From Fulvimarina endophytica (GTDB lineage Bacteria > Pseudomonadota > Alphaproteobacteria > Rhizobiales > Rhizobiaceae), in contig NZ_QURL01000002.1 of the NCBI RefSeq assembly GCF_003403015.1, positions 124,001-188,000 on the forward strand: a stretch of DNA of 64,000 bases, read 5' to 3'. Both the position numbers and the translations under genes were made by a program. Positions within the stretch are counted from its first letter, which is position 1; each line of letters begins with the position of its first letter. Of this stretch, positions 14,761-22,103 are shown one piece after another. A model generated the notes under the pieces. That model made no database searches. It had not been told where the DNA came from and saw nothing but the letters and a program-made list of their open reading frames with translations.

Positions 14761-15800
14761 CAGCCGCCCTCGTTCTCTACGATGCGGCTTGCCGGGCGAT
14801 TGCCGAGGCCAAATCGGTCGACGAGGTGAAGGAGGTTCGCAACCAGTCCGAGGCGCTCAAAGCCTACGCACGACAGGCCAAGAACAAGACCCTCGAAATC
14901 GACGCATCCGAGATTCGTATTCGGGCCGAGCGCCGGATCGGCGAGATTATGTCAGAGGAGCGGGCGAAGGGAAATCTGAGCGAGGGTGGGCGGCGCAGAA
15001 CTACGTCGGACGAGGAGTGCAGTTCTTCAAAGCCGACTCTCGCCGACGTCGGGATTGATCCCTACCTCGCACATCGCGCGCGGCAATTCGCAGCCATTCC
15101 GAACCACGAGTTCGAGAGTGTGATGGCCGAACGTCGAGAGCGTCTCGAGAAAGAGAACGAGCGCGTCACGAACGATCTGTATCGCGCGGCGACCAAGCGC
15201 GAGGCACGCGATGCGAAGGAAGCTGAACTCGCCGAGAAGATCCGCGAAGGCGCCGCACTTCTCGACGGCCCGAAGGTTTATGGGGTCATCCTCGCAGACC
15301 CGCCTTGGCGGTTCGAAACCTATAGCCGCATCACCGGCATGGATCGATCGGCCGATAACCACTATCCCACGTCGTCGACCGACGATATCTGCGCGCTACC
15401 AGTCCCGGCCGCAAGAGACGCCGTTCTCTTCCTTTGGGCAACGGCGCCGATGCTGCCTGATGCACTGAGGGTCGTTGACGCGTGGGGCTTCTCGTATCGC
15501 TCGCATCTGATCTGGAACAAGGATCGGATCGGGACCGGCTACTGGAGCCGGAACAAGCACGAGCCGCTTCTCATCGCCACGCGCGGTGCAATTCCTGCAC
15601 CCGCGATGGGAACGCAAAGCCCGAGCGTGATTGACGCGCGGGTCGGACCTCACAGCGCCAAGCCCGACGCATTTCACGAGATCATCGAAGGCTACTTCCC
15701 GAACCTTCCGAAGCTCGAAATGTTCGCGCGTCGTGCGCGGCCCGGCTGGGATCGATGGGGCGCTGAAGCCGATCCGGAGCGACGGGAGGCCGCCGAATGA
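14757..15800 (+). CDS. MT-A70 family adenine methyltransferase
   Basis: 347 residues from a GTG overlapping the upstream stop. Residues about 1-145 are a helical domain with Lys/Glu-rich sequence, common in phage MT-A70 proteins. The catalytic domain follows, with DPPW in VILADPPWRFETYS, the later LFLWATAPML and the HLIWNKDRIGTGYWSRN segment typical of MT-A70 N6-adenine methylases. It would methylate adenine in DNA, protecting phage DNA or altering regulation. The next gene is another adenine methylase, with an ATGA overlap. Confidence 0.9.
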   Translation: MTAALVLYDAACRAIAEAKSVDEVKEVRNQSEALKAYARQAKNKTLEIDASEIRIRAERRIGEIMSEERAKGNLSEGGRRRTTSDEECSSSKPTLADVGIDPYLAHRARQFAAIPNHEFESVMAERRERLEKENERVTNDLYRAATKREARDAKEAELAEKIREGAALLDGPKVYGVILADPPWRFETYSRITGMDRSADNHYPTSSTDDICALPVPAARDAVLFLWATAPMLPDALRVVDAWGFSYRSHLIWNKDRIGTGYWSRNKHEPLLIATRGAIPAPAMGTQSPSVIDARVGPHSAKPDAFHEIIEGYFPNLPKLEMFARRARPGWDRWGAEADPERREAAE

Positions 15801-16684
15801 TCGCGCCGACGAGGCCAGCCCTGCGCTGGTTCGGCGGGAAATGGCGTCTTGCGCCGTCGATCGTCGCCATGATGCCCCCGCACCGTTGCTACGTGGAGCC
15901 CTTCGGTGGTGCCGCTTCCGTCCTGCTGCGCAAGCCGCGCGCCTATGCCGAGATCTACAACGATCTCGACGACGAGCTCGTGACCTATTTCCGCGTGCTG
16001 AGGGACCCGGAGCAGGCGAGCGAGCTTATCCGGAGGCTAGAGCTGACACCCTATGCCAGAACGGAACTGAGATCTGCCTATGGGACGAGCAACGATCCGG
16101 TAGAGACCGCCCGCCGCCTCGTGGTTCGCAGTTTTCAGGGCTTCGGGGCCAACTCAGCTCATAGCGAGTCGACGGGGGCGAATTCGACCGGTTTCCGATC
16201 GAACTCGACACGCTCCGGGACAACGCCGGCCCATGACTGGCGCAATTTGCCAGCATGCCTTCCACCACTCACCGAACGTCTTCGCGGGGTGACGATCGAA
16301 TGCGGCCCCGCCATCAAGATCATGCGGCAGCACGATGGGCCGCAGACGCTCCACTACGTGGACCCGCCATACGTCCATGAGACTCGGTCGCGCCGGAATC
16401 CTTACTGCAAGAAGCATCTCTATCGCCATGAACTGAGCAATGCCGATCATGCGACCCTTCTCGACGCGCTTAAATCGCTCGAGGGGATGGTGATCGTCTC
16501 CGGCTACGCCCACTGGCTCTACGACCGGAAGCTCTCCGGCTGGGAGCGCCGGACGTTTAAGGCCTTCGCAGATGGCGCGCGTGAGCGTGAAGAGGTCGTT
16601 TGGCTCAATAAGGCGGCGACATATGCCCTGGATCAGGCGCGCTCACAGCGTTCGATGTTCGATATGCTGGAGGCCGCCGAATGA
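15797..16684 (+). CDS. D12-class DNA adenine methylase (Dam-like)
   Basis: 295 residues with all the main D12 motifs: RWFGGKWRL at residues 10-18 (AdoMet binding), EPFGGAASVLL (residues 34-44), and the catalytic DPPY in LHYVDPPYVHET near residue 190. It methylates adenine N6 in a short site. The C-terminus ends in QRSMFDML, where QRSMF resembles sliding-clamp-binding pentapeptides. It is translationally coupled to genes on both sides. Confidence 0.92.
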   Translation: MIAPTRPALRWFGGKWRLAPSIVAMMPPHRCYVEPFGGAASVLLRKPRAYAEIYNDLDDELVTYFRVLRDPEQASELIRRLELTPYARTELRSAYGTSNDPVETARRLVVRSFQGFGANSAHSESTGANSTGFRSNSTRSGTTPAHDWRNLPACLPPLTERLRGVTIECGPAIKIMRQHDGPQTLHYVDPPYVHETRSRRNPYCKKHLYRHELSNADHATLLDALKSLEGMVIVSGYAHWLYDRKLSGWERRTFKAFADGAREREEVVWLNKAATYALDQARSQRSMFDMLEAAE

Positions 16685-17145
16685 TCGCTTCGGTCTCCAC
16701 CTTCCCGCGAGCCGGCCGCATCGCGTCCGTGTCTTTCTTCGGTACCGCTCACAACGGTCTCGAAGACTTCGTTGCGGCTCTTGAGAAGGGGCCGGTGGAT
16801 GGGTCCTGGCTCGCCGGCCCGCTCGAGACGCGCGGCGCAGGCATTGTCCGCCATCTGCGCTCGGCCGCGCCTGGAACGGTCACCGCCTTGGATATCCGCG
16901 AGGCGGCATTGCTGCCCGGTCCGGCCTTCGTCTTCGGGCCGGGCATCGCTCCGGTGCGCTACCGACTGTCTGGAGCGGCGAAGGAGCGGGGCGAGGCGAC
17001 GAGCGCTCGTTCACAGGCCGGTCGCCTGGTTCTGGATACCAACGGGCAACAGCCCGCAGCTCGGCCTGCAGCGCTGATGTCGACGCCGCGGCCCAGCCGC
17101 GCGAGAAGCGAGCAGGTCGACCTGTTCGGGGCGGCGGCGGAATGA
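16681..17145 (+). CDS. phage protein with C-terminal clamp-like motif, function unknown
   Basis: 154 residues. The first 95 look like a globular domain (alternating strands and helices); residues 100-140 are Ala/Arg/Pro-rich and probably disordered; the C-terminal tail ends EQVDLFGAAAE. QVDLF fits the consensus for beta-sliding-clamp binding. It overlaps Dam and the PAPS-reductase-like gene by four bases each. No domain family is recognised. Confidence 0.68.
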   Translation: MIASVSTFPRAGRIASVSFFGTAHNGLEDFVAALEKGPVDGSWLAGPLETRGAGIVRHLRSAAPGTVTALDIREAALLPGPAFVFGPGIAPVRYRLSGAAKERGEATSARSQAGRLVLDTNGQQPAARPAALMSTPRPSRARSEQVDLFGAAAE

Positions 17146-18137
17146 AACACGTCGTCTCCGTTTCCGGCGGCAAGGACTCCACCGCCACCTATTGCCGGGC
17201 GATCGAGCGCGGTCTCCCGTTCCGGGCCGTTGCCGCCGACACCGGCAACGAACACCCGGCCACCTATGAGGCCGTCAACACGCTGCACGAAAAGACGGGC
17301 GGCCCGAAGGTCGAATGGGTGAAAGCTGACTTCGCCGACCGGATCGCCGGCAAGCGGCGCTTCATCGAGCGGAATTGGGAGGACCACGGCGTTCCGGCCG
17401 ATCTCGTCGCGCGTGCGCTCGACGTCCTGCACCCGACCGGCAACCCGTTCCTAGATCTATGCCTCTGGAAGGGCCGGTTTCCCAGCCGCAAGGCGCAGTT
17501 CTGCACGGCCGAACTCAAGGTCATGCCGATCGACAAGCAGGTGACGCGCCCGCTTCTCGCGACCGGCGCAACCGTAATCTCATGGCAGGGCGTGCGCGCG
17601 GCCGAGAGTATCGTTCGACGGGATCTGCCGCCGTTCCAGCGGCTTGTCTCTCACAACGATCTGCCGGGCCGCCTATACGTCTTCCGACCACTCCTGCGCG
17701 TTACCAGCGTCGACGAGGTTTTCGCGATCGCTCGGCGACATGGCGTCGAGCCAAACCCGCTCTACGGCTGGGGTCTCAAGCGCGTTGGATGCTTTCCGTG
17801 CATCAACTGCTCGAAAGCCGAACTCGCGCTTGTTGATCGCCGCTTTCCCGAACAGGTCGATCGGCTGGAGGAATGGGAGCGCCTTGTCTCGGAGGCCTGT
17901 AAGCGAGGGCACGCGACCTTCTTCGCTATCGTCAATGATCCGATCATGCGCGACGAATGGGTTGATCTCGATCGATCGGGAAACATCCCTAACGACCTGA
18001 TAGGAGCCGGTTTTGGCGTCCGTCGCATGGTCGAGTGGGCGAAGACGGACCGAGGCGGACGGCAATACAGCCTGCTTAATGATCAGCTTCACCAAGACAT
18101 CGGCACAGCCTGCAATGAGTGGGGGATGTGCGGATGA
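17142..18137 (+). CDS. phage PAPS-reductase-family (PP-loop) protein
   Basis: 331 residues. The PP-loop SGGKDST at residues 8-14 binds ATP as in PAPS reductases and related adenylating enzymes. TGNEHPATY and FCTAELKVMPI follow, and a Cys cluster GCFPCINC near residue 220 may bind iron-sulfur or zinc. Phage members of this family are common beside DNA-modification genes, but their substrate is unknown; they are related to enzymes that insert sulfur. Here it follows two adenine methylases, suggesting a DNA-modification cluster (inference). Confidence 0.85.
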   Translation: MKHVVSVSGGKDSTATYCRAIERGLPFRAVAADTGNEHPATYEAVNTLHEKTGGPKVEWVKADFADRIAGKRRFIERNWEDHGVPADLVARALDVLHPTGNPFLDLCLWKGRFPSRKAQFCTAELKVMPIDKQVTRPLLATGATVISWQGVRAAESIVRRDLPPFQRLVSHNDLPGRLYVFRPLLRVTSVDEVFAIARRHGVEPNPLYGWGLKRVGCFPCINCSKAELALVDRRFPEQVDRLEEWERLVSEACKRGHATFFAIVNDPIMRDEWVDLDRSGNIPNDLIGAGFGVRRMVEWAKTDRGGRQYSLLNDQLHQDIGTACNEWGMCG

Positions 18138-19171
18138 GCGAGTGGGGCAAAGTTCCGAAAGATGCTTTCACGGATGGCCGGCTATCGCGCACCGATGTTC
18201 GCGTGCTCGGCATCCTATGCGCCCACGCCAGCGGAAAGACCGGCATCTGCACCCGAAAGCAGGGTGCGATCGGGGAGGAGTTGGGCCTCTCCCGCGAGAC
18301 CGTCAACCGGTCTCTGAAGAAGCTGTCGAACCTCGGCTACGTCCAGCCGAAGCCTCGCGCGGGCATGAAGCGCTCGCTCGACTATCGCGTGCTCGTCTCG
18401 AACGGCATGGCCGGCCAACTCGGTCTGTTCGATGCGATCGAAGCACCGCGACAGGCCAAGACGAAGGCGCCGATAGGACGGGGTTCCTTGAAGTCGTGCG
18501 ATCAAAACACGATCAAGAAAGCGGGCTCGAACACGAAGAGATGTGATCAGGACGTCACATCTGTTGTGACGCCAGAGATCACATCTGTTGTGACGCCTAG
18601 CGTCACATCTAAAGAACAGACCCTCGTTAACAGAGAGCCTGCCGGCTCAGCTGAGCCGCGCGATGCGAAATCGGGCGATGCCGCTCGGCCGGTCCTGGAA
18701 TGCGACGATGTCGCCGATCCGCCGTTTCTGATCCCCGCTTCCGCCGCGCCGCCGCCGAACGCCGATCTCGACCTGCTCGAAGACCGGCTGCGAGAGGCCG
18801 CGGCCTCCGCGATCCATGCGCCTTCGCCCGCCTTGCGAAATCTCAGCGTGATCGAAAGCTGGATCGCCGCCGGCTGCGATCTCGACCGGGACATCATCCC
18901 GGCGATCGCCGGCAAGGCTCGCCAGCATCGACGATCGCCGATCCGGACCTGGTCGTATTTCGAGGGCGCGGTCCTCGATGCCCGCGATCACCGCCTGACG
19001 CTCGCCGCCCGCCCCCCTTCCAGCAACGTCGTTCCCTTCGATCCGAGAAACGAACATGACTCAGCTCGCCCCCCGCTCCGCTCCGCTGCCGGCCGTTTCA
19101 CAGCCGCAGCAGCCTTCCGACGCCGTCAGTTCGCTGATTTCGTCCCTGGAGACCCGGACGAAGCGGACTGA
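18134..19171 (+). CDS. phage replication initiator-like HTH protein
   Basis: 345 residues starting MSEWGKVPKDAF at an ATGA overlap. Residues about 10-85 are a winged-helix domain (SRTDVRVLGILCAHA, then IGEELGLSRETVNRSLKKL), as in phage and plasmid replication initiators. QLGLF near residue 94 matches the sliding-clamp motif. The linker coding region holds three 24-bp iterons (18554-18610), encoding an eight-residue TSVVTP repeat. The C-terminal half is helical, with a conserved-looking WIAAGCDLDRDIIPAIA segment. The arrangement parallels lambda O, whose gene contains the origin. Confidence 0.8.
   Translation: MSEWGKVPKDAFTDGRLSRTDVRVLGILCAHASGKTGICTRKQGAIGEELGLSRETVNRSLKKLSNLGYVQPKPRAGMKRSLDYRVLVSNGMAGQLGLFDAIEAPRQAKTKAPIGRGSLKSCDQNTIKKAGSNTKRCDQDVTSVVTPEITSVVTPSVTSKEQTLVNREPAGSAEPRDAKSGDAARPVLECDDVADPPFLIPASAAPPPNADLDLLEDRLREAAASAIHAPSPALRNLSVIESWIAAGCDLDRDIIPAIAGKARQHRRSPIRTWSYFEGAVLDARDHRLTLAARPPSSNVVPFDPRNEHDSARPPLRSAAGRFTAAAAFRRRQFADFVPGDPDEAD
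18539..18610. repeat. iteron array, putative phage replication origin
   Basis: Direct repeats start at 18554, 18578 and 18602 with an exact 24-bp period. The first two contain TCACATCTGTTGTGACGCC, each a palindrome with TCACA/TGTGA arms around TCTGT; the third keeps GTCACATCT. An inverted copy AGATGTGAT lies at 18539-18547. Identity extends over third codon positions, so DNA, not only protein, appears selected. The array lies inside the initiator-like gene, as in lambdoid origins. Confidence 0.6.
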
Positions 19172-19925
19172 CGGAATGATGTACGTCTTTTCGGCAGGAC
19201 GCGGCCTGTCCGTGGTCGAGCGAAGCGAGATCGGCCGTGCGATCCGCGACATCGACTTCCTCGAACGCGAACGGTGCTCGGCCGAGAAGAGCGAGGTCGT
19301 CGAGTGGGCGGCGGAAATGCTGATCTCGAATTTCAAAGCGCGGCGGAAGTTCGCGAGCGAAGCGGACCAGTCCGCTGACGATGCCCGCGTCTTCGACGGC
19401 TTCCTGCTCGCCCTCGATGGCAAGCCGGTCAAGGCCGTCGGCGAGGCGGTCCGTCTGATCATCGGCCGCAAGACCAGCCTCTCGCCCACCTGGATGCCGA
19501 CTGCGACGGAGGTCGCCGGCGTGGTCGACGATGTCACCGCGCGATGGGCGCTCGATCGCGCGCGCCTCGAACGGCTCCTGACGCTCCGCGAAGAGCTGCC
19601 GGCTCCGCCACCGGTGAAGATGACCGGGCCCGAGCGGGCGGCATTCGAGGAGAAAGTCGCCGCAATCAGGGCTCGGGGGCGGCCGGGTCCCGTTGGTCCC
19701 CAAGAGCCGCGCGATCAGCTGGATCGCAGAGTGAAAGGGACTGCCGCCGTCGTGGCCGAATGTGAGGCGCGTCGGGCGTTCCGTGAAAACGAAACCGCCG
19801 CCCGGAGACGGAGCGTTCCGAGCGGCGGCGATATGGAACTGCCGGTCGAGAGCGATCCCATGCCGGAAACCTACGATAGCGACATGAACAGTTCAAGAAC
19901 AGGAGAGGGGAGAACCGAACAATGA
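19056..19925 (+). CDS. phage early protein, function unknown
   Basis: Up to 289 residues. The start at 19056 overlaps the preceding gene by 116 bp and has no good ribosome-binding site; a start at 19176 or 19179 (MMYVFSAGRG) would remove the overlap and still keep the protein-like part. The middle is helical and the C-terminus is Arg/Pro/Glu-rich and disordered. Position after the initiator suggests a replication accessory protein; no motif confirms this. Confidence 0.6.
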   Translation: MTQLAPRSAPLPAVSQPQQPSDAVSSLISSLETRTKRTDGMMYVFSAGRGLSVVERSEIGRAIRDIDFLERERCSAEKSEVVEWAAEMLISNFKARRKFASEADQSADDARVFDGFLLALDGKPVKAVGEAVRLIIGRKTSLSPTWMPTATEVAGVVDDVTARWALDRARLERLLTLREELPAPPPVKMTGPERAAFEEKVAAIRARGRPGPVGPQEPRDQLDRRVKGTAAVVAECEARRAFRENETAARRRSVPSGGDMELPVESDPMPETYDSDMNSSRTGEGRTEQ

Positions 19926-20080
19926 GCGACACGATCGTCAACATTCGCATCGGCCTCTACCACTTCCAGAACAGCAAGCGCTGGCGGCCGAGGTGGTCGA
20001 AGAACGCCTTCCACTTCGGATACCCTGAGGGACGGCTCGCGATCTACGAGCTGTTCGGGCTGGAAAGGATCTGGCGATGA
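19922..20080 (+). CDS. 52-residue phage protein
   Basis: Reads MSDTIVNIRIGLYHF and continues with a Trp/Arg/Lys-rich middle and IYELFGLERIWR at the end. It overlaps both the preceding gene and the excisionase-like gene by four bases (ATGA), and has the composition of a real small basic protein. Function unknown; the aromatic-basic character suggests nucleic-acid contact. Confidence 0.68.
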   Translation: MSDTIVNIRIGLYHFQNSKRWRPRWSKNAFHFGYPEGRLAIYELFGLERIWR

Positions 20081-20469
20081 GCAACGCGGTCAATCGCACT
20101 GAGAAAGTCGACCTCGCGGCGCTGATGACGGTCGACCAGGCTGTCGAACGATTCCAGATCTTCAAGCGCGACAAGCTGCTCGATGCCATCCGAAAGGGCG
20201 AGCTGCGTCATTGCCGTGTCGGAAGGGGTCGCCTTGTGACCGAACAGTGGCTGGAGGATTATGTCCGGCGACAGCTGCACGGTGGAGATTCGGAACCTTG
20301 GCAAGACGAAGAGGATCGGGCGACGGACGCTTCGAGATCGCAGGCCAGTGGCTCGGGCAGCACGAGCAAAGCGGACGGTGGTTCCGCCATTGGTATGACG
20401 AGAGAGGAGGAAGAGTCCGCCGCAAATCTCTTGGCACAAGCGATCTCGAGGAAGCCAAAGAGAAACTAG
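20077..20469 (+). CDS. excisionase-like helix-turn-helix protein
   Basis: 130 residues. Residues about 15-65 match HTH_17/AlpA-like excisionase domains: LMTVDQAVERFQIFKRDKLL, then a wing RHCRVGRGRLVTEQWLEDYVRR. The remaining 60 residues are Ser/Gly/Asp/Glu-rich and overlap the integrase gene in another frame by 172 to 259 bp depending on the integrase start. Location directly upstream of the integrase supports a recombination directionality role. Confidence 0.75.
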   Translation: MSNAVNRTEKVDLAALMTVDQAVERFQIFKRDKLLDAIRKGELRHCRVGRGRLVTEQWLEDYVRRQLHGGDSEPWQDEEDRATDASRSQASGSGSTSKADGGSAIGMTREEEESAANLLAQAISRKPKRN

Positions 20470-21671
20470 CAGCGATCGCACTGAGCCCTGCGGCAGGCGC
20501 CGCAGATCCGCTCGGACCGGACCGCGTCATGCTCGTTTCGGTCCTCTCCCACTACCTCGAAAACAAGCGGATCGTCTCCGAGGAGCACGCAAGAGCCGCG
20601 GCGAAACTGGTTCTGCACTGGCTCTTCGAGGTGAAGAAGGTCCCCAAGGCCGTGAAGGTCTCGGCGTTTCGGCGAGACTGGCAGGAAGAGTTCGTCGTGT
20701 GGTCGGCGGCCGAGAAGGGCCACTCGTCCGCGACGATCTCGCGGAACCTCAGCGTCGTATCCGCTGCCGTGAAGTTCGCGACGAAGGAGCAGGCGGTGAG
20801 AGACCCGGACGGGAACCGCCGAAACGTCCAGCTGCTATCGAGCGCACCGCAGATCCGTTTCGAGCCGAGGTGGATCGTCGAAACCGCGCGCGAGAACAAC
20901 CTCGCCGTCGATATGCCAAGGCGGGCCGATTGGGTGCCGACCTACGAGGAAGTGGCGAGCTTCATCGACGCGATCCGGGCCGAGCACGTCTTTCGCTTCG
21001 TGATCCTCGCTCTCAACACCTGGGCCAGACGTGAGACGATCGAGGAGCTCGATCTCTCGAAACAGGTGTCCCTTCGCAATGGCCTCGTCGATCTGAACGA
21101 ACCCGGGCGGCTACAGACGCACAAGCGGCGTCCCATCATCCGCCTGACCGACAATCTGCGTGCCTGGATGCCGGCCTGGGAAGAGGCCGACAAGGCGTTG
21201 GCGAAATCGCTGCGAGAGGAGGGACGGCCGGTCGAGTTCAAGGCCGGCCGGCCGCTGATCTATCGCGGGCAGGGGGCCGGGGTGATCAAGAAGGCGATGC
21301 AGCGGACCAATGCTCGCTGGATGCTGGCCGAGGCCGGGACCGATGAGAAGGAGATCCGGCGCCTCACCCGCAAGGAGAACAACAAGGAGCTGACCGCAGC
21401 GGTCAACCAGCTGGTCGAGGCTGGTGGGCATCGGATCACGTCGCGCACGTTCCGCTCGTTCATGGCAACCAGGGTCAGGATGGTGCCTGGCATCCGCGTC
21501 GATCGGGAGCAGCGGCAACTTTGGCTCGGTCATCTGCAGCAGGATACCACGGCCCATTACGAGATCGTCGACTCGGAATATTTGCGTGAGGCGGCGGCGG
21601 CGACGGATGCGATCATCCGAGAAATCGACCGCCATTGCGAGCGATCACTGTGGCCCGAAACGGCATCGTAA
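20298..21671 (+). CDS. tyrosine integrase
   Basis: About 457 residues from TTG 20298 (a TTG at 20211 is also in frame; no ATG precedes the conserved N-terminus). The N-terminal FEIAGQWLGQ part and the SAM-like helix bundle are followed by the catalytic domain: WARRETIEELDLSKQV supplies the first Arg, HRITSRTFRSFMATR the His-x-x-Arg, LGHLQQDTTAHYEIVD the Gly-His and the Tyr nucleophile. It integrates phage DNA at the adjacent tRNA-Pro. A hairpin follows the stop. Confidence 0.9.
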   Translation: MARRRGSGDGRFEIAGQWLGQHEQSGRWFRHWYDERGGRVRRKSLGTSDLEEAKEKLAAIALSPAAGAADPLGPDRVMLVSVLSHYLENKRIVSEEHARAAAKLVLHWLFEVKKVPKAVKVSAFRRDWQEEFVVWSAAEKGHSSATISRNLSVVSAAVKFATKEQAVRDPDGNRRNVQLLSSAPQIRFEPRWIVETARENNLAVDMPRRADWVPTYEEVASFIDAIRAEHVFRFVILALNTWARRETIEELDLSKQVSLRNGLVDLNEPGRLQTHKRRPIIRLTDNLRAWMPAWEEADKALAKSLREEGRPVEFKAGRPLIYRGQGAGVIKKAMQRTNARWMLAEAGTDEKEIRRLTRKENNKELTAAVNQLVEAGGHRITSRTFRSFMATRVRMVPGIRVDREQRQLWLGHLQQDTTAHYEIVDSEYLREAAAATDAIIREIDRHCERSLWPETAS

Positions 21672-21682
21672 CACCCCGGTTT

Positions 21683-21706
21683 CACCCCGATCTTCGAGGC
21701 GGGGTG
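21683..21706 (+). terminator. hairpin after integrase
   Basis: CACCCCG and CGGGGTG form a seven-base-pair stem with a ten-base loop 12 bp after the integrase stop. There is no T-run, so termination is only suggested. It could also be part of the attachment-site structure. Confidence 0.35.
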
Positions 21707-21755
21707 ATTGTTCACCGTTACCGCGTCGTCAAAGGCCTGCGCTGCAAGGGGTTAG

Positions 21756-21832
21756 TGGTCGGAGTGGCAAGATTCGAACTTGCGACCCCCTCGTCCCGAA
21801 CGAGGTGCGCTACCAGGCTGCGCTACACTCCG
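21756..21832 (-). tRNA. tRNA-Pro (anticodon CGG), with prophage attachment site at its 3' end
   Basis: Read on the minus strand the gene is a full 77-nt cloverleaf: acceptor CGGAGTG/CACTCCG, D-arm GCGCAGCCTGGTAGCGC, anticodon stem CCTCG/CGAGG around the loop TTCGGGA (anticodon CGG), T-arm with GTTCGAATC, then discriminator A and encoded CCA (21756-21758). The integrase gene lies beyond the 3' end, so the att core is expected in the 3' half, roughly 21756-21800. Phage DNA must restore this end on integration because the tRNA is intact. Confidence 0.95.
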
Positions 21833-22103
21833 ACTGTGTTCCATCCGGCGCAAAACGGGAACCGCGCCGGTGGATGGAGGTCCATATAACCGGTGCGAAG
21901 GATGGCCGCAAGCGCTGCGAGAGGAAGTTTTGTCGCCGAGTGCAGACCGCTCACGGAGGCGCTTCGCAGACCGGGCGAACGGGGCGGGGGACGAGCGGTC
22001 CGTGCGGACCCGCGAACCCCCGGCCACCGGACGGAAGGGTGCTCCCCATTCCCGACATTCGCCGGGCGGGAGGGCGGACGACCTCCGCCGCCCGCCGCGG
22101 GCC

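Larger units (their letters stand above)
1..21756. mobile_element. temperate prophage, right-hand part, integrated at tRNA-Pro
   Basis: Phage genes run without interruption from the window edge to the integrase: lysis cassette, recombination operon, repressor/Cro switch, early replication operon, excisionase-like gene and tyrosine integrase. The integrase stop is 85 bp from the 3' end of an intact tRNA-Pro gene, which is the usual arrangement for tRNA-targeting integrases. Structural genes must continue to the left of base 1, and the second att copy is outside the window. The exact right boundary is inferred from the tRNA 3' end, because no second att copy is visible for comparison. Confidence 0.9.

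Noticed and set aside
19056..19171. 116-bp overlap of two rightward genes as evidence for overprinting
   Set aside because: The later gene has good internal ATG codons at 19176/19179, so the overlap may simply be a wrong start.
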